DNA of 39,238 nucleotides, from the NCBI GenBank assembly GCA_000310025.1, contig FN648398.1:585135-624372 (forward strand), read 5' to 3'. The DNA comes from Ectocarpus siliculosus (lineage: Eukaryota; Sar; Phaeophyceae; Ectocarpales; Ectocarpaceae). The translations under genes were made by a program, and so were the position numbers. The notes under the pieces were generated by a model that saw nothing but the letters and a program-made list of their open reading frames with translations, was not told the origin of the DNA and did not search any database. Below are positions 33,790 to 39,238 of this stretch, in pieces; position 1 is the stretch's first letter; every line of letters starts with the position of its first letter.

Positions 33790-36700
33790 CTAGTGGGGGG
33801 CGCCGATCTGTATCGTCCTCGTGGGTGGGATGATGAGGTCATCGTTAACCGCCGATCCGAGGTACGACCGCAGCATCTCCTTCAGCCTCGTGTTCTCTTG
33901 CTGCACGCACGACGCCCGCAAGCAGCAGCGCCGGCGTAACGATGAGAATACGCGAACGACGGCAACAATACGCAGCACGGGCAAAACCGCGAACGGAACA
34001 GATTGGAAAGGGGAGAAAAAAAGTCAACAACAATACCCACGAACACTTGTTTGAGAATGACAGAGCGTATATCAGCACGACATTTCTGGGGGGGGGGGAG
34101 GCAGAGGGCGCGGCGCGCCATCAAATGTTGATGATTTTATTATTATTTCCCTTGCGCGGATACGCGTCGTCTGTACAAAAGGGACTGGCAACCTGGATAT
34201 CTACCAGCTCTCCCAACGATTTTCCCCACCCCACGGTGCATTGGTTCAGCCAATAAATCCGTACAAGAGAAATCCACCCACCCTGTTTTTGTGTCTTCGA
34301 CAAATCTAGTACCACCTCGTATGACTTTCAGAAAATACACTCGAAGGTGTTGGTTTCGATCCAATGACGTGGGCTGTGCTGCATGCATATGGTTGGTGCC
34401 ACCGTTCAGTTCGTCCAAGTTGGAGGACGGTTCGTGGTTCGTGTCCAAGATCTCCATGTCGTATATCTGTCATCTACTTGGAGGATATGGGTGCACCAAC
34501 CGAAGTTTGTCGGGAAACAAACGAAAACAAGTGTGACAAGAAAATAAGAAGCGCGATTCATCGTCGATTGAAGAAGTAAGTTCAGTCGTGTAGGGGCCGA
34601 CCGCGTGGGGCGTACGTTCGATACCCGTCGACGACTCACTCACACCCCTTTCCCCAGTGGTCAAAGTGTAGAGAGGGTAGCAAGTGCTGGCAGACCCGAA
34701 AAAACACGCTACTCTTCGCACCACACGAAAATACAGAGATAAAGTTGGTTTTCATCGCCCGCCCTCGAGAGTAAATCCGACCCCCTTTGAGTAAGCCCCA
34801 CCGGAGCCCAACCCCCCTCCCCCCCCCCCGCCCGCCCGGACAAGCAGGGCCTCCTGTAAGCCGGCAGAAAACAACCTGAGTTCTCCCTGACGGGGGAAGG
34901 AGAGGAGGAGCAATTCCGCCGACGACACAAACAAAATAGTCTGGGGGCTCGCACACATTTAGAAACTTCATTTTGAACCGTATGGAATAGTCGTTCACAT
35001 GCAATGATGGTGATTCAGAGATCTATGAGTGATCGATGGTTTGTGTTGGCCAAAGCCCTTCTTGTTCCCTTTCTTAGGGCCTAGTCAACAGACAGACGCA
35101 AGCACGTAGCAAACTTCGTTATTCGGGGCATCCGCGTAGTAGTGGACTTCTGTCGCGCGCTGTCTTCGCCTATCGTGCCGTCTTGCTATTCTCAACTGAT
35201 GCGCCCCTACTCTTGGTGGGACAATCAAACCACAGTACTTAGGCATACCTGGAGCGACTTGACGTTGGTGATGCGCCGGCTTCGCTCTGCAAGTACCGCG
35301 TTGTATCGCTCCAGCCCGTGTGACAGCTGCTTCCAAACCTTAATTTTGTGATGATGCATGTGCGTATAGAGATGAGCCGATCGAGCGATGTTTATGTTGT
35401 GCTGGGCGGCCGGACGGGCACAATCGGTTTCATTTTGAAGATACCAAGACAAAAGATAACATGGTCGCCACCCTTCAAAGGCAAGCTCGTCAACGCGGCG
35501 CATTCGAGAGACAACAGCGCTCCCTTGTGTAGGTGCCTACAATATCTCCCAGCCTCTTGATGCTCCAGCTATCCCTACACCTCGGCCAGAGCTGGCTTCG
35601 TTTGAATGGCTCCCCAACTCAGTGTTAGTATGTGAATGGGCGGGGCCTCCTGCTACGGTTGTTGGCCCCCAAACACCCTTATTTCTCTTAGTTGTGTCCG
35701 CAACAAGAAGACGCCAACAGAAACAACGAACACAGCAACAGCAACAGCGTCGTGCTGAATTTATATACCTGCCACGCTTCTTCGCCGATCACCCCCCCGA
35801 TGGTATTCCAGTAGTCCCTCTCCCTCTGTCGGATGACCTTCTCCCTCTGCCTCCGGACTTTCCCAGCCGCGTCGCCCCCGCCCCCGCCCCCGTCATCTAA
35901 GCTTAGACTCTTTGTTCTAGTCTGGATTTGCGCGGTTATACGAAAGGTACAACGGGGCCGGGTAATCATTTTCATGACATCATCAGCATGGCTGATTTCC
36001 TCCGATCAACAAAGGAGGGTAGGAATCCGCAGGGAGCGGGGAGGTGAATATACAGTGACGTATGGTACCATAGCTGGTACCATGCGTTTTTCGTGGTGTT
36101 ACATGTGCGTGCTGCCTCACCTGGTCTAGCAGGCGGGCCTCCTTCCGGTCCTTGACGAAATTGTGGATCGCGCTTACCACGTTGTCGGGCTGGATAATCG
36201 TCAGGAGGACCTGATTTCGTTCCGTTCCGTCATGTTTGCCGCCACATAGATAGAAAGGTTAGCCAGCGGTTGTGGTGGACGTTCGTTGCAATTCAGGATG
36301 AACAGGAGCGGAAAAAGAAGAAGGTGTTAACGTTAAGACAACAACGACGTCCAAAACAACAAAGGCAAAAACTTCAAACGAAATGACCAACCATCAGCGC
36401 TTCCCCTTGTTTGATTTGCATCTGGATTGATAGGGTGAGTAGCCATTTTCAACGCTTCCGTCGTACTTGTACTTGTTTCACTCAGCAGACTCCGTTTCTG
36501 TCAATGAGAACCAAAGAGCAGGCCGATTTAGCTCCGGCGAGCGAAACGTCATTCACTGACTCAGCCATCACGCTCGCTCACCGCGGCTCTAGAAACGTAG
36601 TCAAGCTCAGGTGGATCGGCAGCACGCCTTGTCTATAGTCTGAAACCAAGGTGTCCAAGAATCGAAGTGTTGAGCGGGAGTGATGATGTTTGCATCTGGA

Positions 36701-37732
36701 CGCTTTGGGGTGCCCCCGTGATGACCCGCACGGCTCATTCTTTCGACGTCGAGTTTTTCTAGAAACCCACATGATGAGCTACTTTCCTCCTCTGCATGGC
36801 CGTCCAGGTGACGTTTCGTTCATATCCTCTTGAATCATTTCAAAGAGCTCCTTGTGTTCCATGCTAGACAAAGGTGGCCATCAGACGTTTACAGGCGCGA
36901 AGATCAAAACCCCAAGAACGCACGATGTTATCTGTAGAAAACGTCAAAAGCCACAAACACCAACACTGGCGTTGTCTCCATCTGGTGTGAGAACAATAAT
37001 CGGTCCTGCTCGGTTTCGAAACTACTGGGTGGCCGGGAACGATAAGGTACGGCGAGAAGCGATGCAGATGGAAAAGTTATCCGCAATCCCACCCCTGCCG
37101 GTGATAGCCTTTGTCACCTTGAGGGCATCTGGCTCTCTGTCGGGGTCTAGCCCCAGGGCTCTGAACGTGGCCATCGACGGTATGTCCTCAGCGTCTGGCT
37201 CCGCCACGTCTGAGCCGAAGAAGTACCGCATCAGTTCCTTCGGGAAAGGGGTTCGTTGGGAGACAAGAGAGGGGGAGGTGGGCGAAGACGCAAGTAGGGC
37301 AATTGACCAGACGGTGAGCATAGGTGCCTAGTTAGGACACTAAACGTCTCTGAGAGCAGTCGAGAAGGTGACATATGGCAGATAGCTTTCACAGAATCGA
37401 AAGAACGGCGTTCGTCGTCGCTGATTTATAGTCACGATGACGCAATTGTGTTGGCGGTGAATCTTTGAAAAGGCGAACGCGAAGGGGGTGACGGGCGAGC
37501 GCCGGTCGTGCAATGTAGAGGTTCACGTCTTCTTCTTCCTTGGAAACATCTATCTATCTGACGGCTGCAAGATCAAGACTGAAACAGGAACCACAACATC
37601 AGCATCAACATCAACCTATGGCCCGAGCGTCCCCACCTCGATGTCCGATTGCTCCTCTACCCCGAGAGCCTTGAGCATGCTGACTGCCGACACTAACTGG
37701 GCTTCGTCGGTTGTCATGGCATCTAACGCGTC
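33790..37732 (-). CDS. DRC1: DRC1-type nexin-dynein regulatory complex protein, C-terminal exons
   Basis: DRC1 is a coiled-coil subunit of the nexin-dynein regulatory complex in motile flagella. Six exons (minus): 37637-37732, 37118-37237, 36121-36210, 35769-35921, 35249-35338, 33790-33900, all phase 0, giving 219 residues to a TAG at 33790-33792. Landmarks: LVSAVSMLKALGVEEQSDIE, IIQPDNVVSAIHNFVKD, RERDYWNTIGGVIGEEAWQ, VWKQLSHGLERYNAVLAERS and QENTRLKEMLRSYL followed by NDDLIIPPTRTIQIG. The Trp, Arg-Tyr, NxxL and IPPT pattern fits the sperm-tail C-terminal domain (NYD-SP28_assoc). Full proteins are about 700 residues, so the N-terminal two thirds must be encoded to the right, beyond the window. 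The related DRC2/CCDC65 is the main alternative. Confidence 0.78.
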
Positions 37733-38555
37733 CTGTACAGGAAAGTCGCGCAGGGAAAAGGCCACGATGGGTGGGGGTGGGGGTGGGGGCTCGGGGGCGG
37801 GGGCGGGGGAGGGGTGTGTGCTACTCCGAATGGTATGCATGCACAGGAAGCATCATGATTTTTACCCTTTTCGCCACAGCCAAACCAGATTAGGAAAGCG
37901 AGCACATCGTACACCACCAATACATTTCCGCTGGTTATAATTGCTGTAGAACTGGAAGCAATGCACGTGTTCTACGCTGCTAGGCCTGATGTTCGTACCA
38001 CGGCTACCCCAGCTAGACAAATAGTTTCGTCACGCTTGTGGTCCTAATCATGTAAGGGCGGCACGTTCTTCGATCTCGGATGACGCAGTACAGAAAATAA
38101 GGAAGATAGACGAATCGAAAATCTGAGTGCCAAACATTTTCACCCAAACTACAAAAAAAACTAAGTCGACAGCAGGGGGGAGAGAAAGAAGTCACCAATG
38201 CGTTCCGTCCCTAGCTGCTGCAAGTTCCACAACCGTCGTATCCATGCAAGCGACCGTAACAGAACGAGAAGAACGGCATCATAGTCACACCACCCTTCTC
38301 AATCGGCAACAGCGGGGTAATAGCTAGCATGCGGTAGTGTAGATCACAAGTACATCGGACCCCTGACTAGGCAAGGTTCTTGGATTCTGAGGACATCATT
38401 AACACCATCCTATTCATCGGGTCGTCTTTTGCGGCCCCCTCATGACCTTCAGAAATACGAAAAATAGAAGATGCTGTACCCGATAAAGATCAGAACGGCT
38501 TCGAAAAACGAAGACCACTAATAAAGCCCCCCCCCGTCGTGGCTTCTCCCCCCCC
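37733..38555. other. Presumed DRC1 intron, no exon seen
   Basis: On the minus strand the first visible DRC1 exon begins at 37732 after a GTACAG acceptor, so this should be intron. It contains a G-rich GGGGGTGGGGGC-type run at 37769-37812 and no recognisable coiled-coil exon. Confidence 0.5.
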
Positions 38556-39229
38556 GGTGTTTGCCATCGGGGTTGGGTTTTCGTCGCTTGGCAACGACGT
38601 TGTAAAACAAGCCGCCCCCCCCGGGTGTTTGCCATCGGGGTTTGGGTTTTCGTCGCAACGACGTTGTAAAACAAGCCCCCCACTCGGTGTTTGCCATCGG
38701 GATTGGGTTTTCGTCCATTGGCAACGACGTTGTAAAACAAGCCAATTCACTTCGTGAACTCGGCAACCAGGTTACCGCTTTTTTTTTTACCTCGGTTTTT
38801 TTTTTTGGCGGTAACCATAATGGTGGTCGAGTAGATCATGTTGTGCAGGGTGGAGAAACCTCACTCCGCGCAACGGGGGATGATCGCACCACGTTGTCTT
38901 AAAATGGTCAAGCTTCCTCGAGGCAGTTACACAGTGCTTACAACTGTCTCTGGAAGTAAAAGCACCAGAAAATAAATTAAGTCATACGTAGCTGTCATAC
39001 GTACGCAAGGAAGTAAGCAGAAGATGCCGAACACCCTTTGCAGGATGCAGCTCACCCTTCATGCGACTCGCCAAATACCTCACGGCGCTTCGCGCTTGGT
39101 GATGTGAGAGCCTGGTCCAGTGAGAACCCGGCGTGCTCCGTCCCGGCTTTGTAGGGATGCGAGGTCAATGGTCAAACGACTACGGCATGCACGACTATGA
39201 GTACACCCCCCCCCCCCCCCCCCCCCCCC
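38556..39229 (+). mobile_element. Repeat-family copy R (three 5' monomers to poly-C end)
   Basis: Three monomers of 54-58 bp (38556-38613, 38624-38677, 38686-38743), each from GGTGTTTGCCATCGGG to TTGTAAAACAAGCC, are separated by short C-rich spacers. About 315 bp of family sequence follows, then the terminal unit from about 39057, ending in 24 C residues (39206-39229). It matches copy L at 1831-2395 in inverted orientation, with some indels. The window ends nine bases after the C run, so what follows is unknown. Confidence 0.85.
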
Positions 39230-39238
39230 GGGGCGCCC

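Noticed and set aside
34576-34640. A second tRNA-like segment with AGTTCAGTCG and GTTCGATACCC
   Set aside because: Box spacing is about 36 nt, shorter than in tRNAs, and the acceptor and T stems do not pair.
38591-38743. ACGACGTTGTAAAAC identical to part of the M13/lacZ primer region, suggesting vector contamination
   Set aside because: The match is short, lies inside every monomer of a genomic repeat family present at both ends of the window, and its flanks do not match vector.

Overview
The window is nuclear DNA of a eukaryote with many short exons (51-467 nt, mostly 75-200), GT-AG introns of roughly 0.3-1.5 kb, abundant CAA/CAG and CT/GA microsatellites and one 135-nt assembly gap. Gene content (a flagellar axoneme gene, P-class PPR gene, conserved nucleolar and mitotic genes) and this intron style fit a stramenopile, most likely a brown alga of the Ectocarpus type. 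That assignment is an inference; no marker gene fixes the species.

Layout, left to right. (1) 1-2395: a reverse-strand LINE-type reverse transcriptase fragment abutting a repeat copy with a poly-C end. (2) 3009-12564, minus: thirteen exons of PWP2/UTP1, a WD40 protein of the small-subunit processome; the C-terminal exons, including the Utp12 region, are not in the window. A solo repeat copy lies in one intron. (3) 13585-13886: a CT microsatellite interrupted by the gap. (4) 14310-16399, plus: a PPR protein with about sixteen 35-residue P-type repeats. (5) 18839-25115, minus: a nine-exon gene for a 526-residue protein with a disordered, basic N-terminus and a helical C-terminus, proposed to be a Dsn1/Mis13-like kinetochore subunit (identity tentative). 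(6) 25116-26093: a short divergent intergenic region with E2F-like boxes facing both genes, plus a G-box and TATA box on the right side. (7) 26094-30427, plus: the spindle-checkpoint gene MAD2. (8) 30428-33789: gene-poor DNA with a small retro-inserted repeat flanked by a target-site duplication. (9) 33790-37732, minus: the last six exons of a DRC1-type nexin-dynein regulatory complex gene. (10) 38556-39229: a second, oppositely oriented copy of the left-end repeat family, with a three-unit 5' monomer array and a poly-C end.

The most interesting points are: the head-to-head arrangement of MAD2 with a probable kinetochore gene, both with E2F-like elements near their starts; a retroelement family with C-run-separated 5' monomers, 5'-truncated solo copies and a poly-C terminus, present in inverted orientation at both window ends; and the PPR repeat array, whose specificity residues alternate regularly. 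Exon structures were built by hand from splice signals, frame continuity and remembered family sequences; no alignment was run. I saw no rRNA, CRISPR or convincing functional tRNA.
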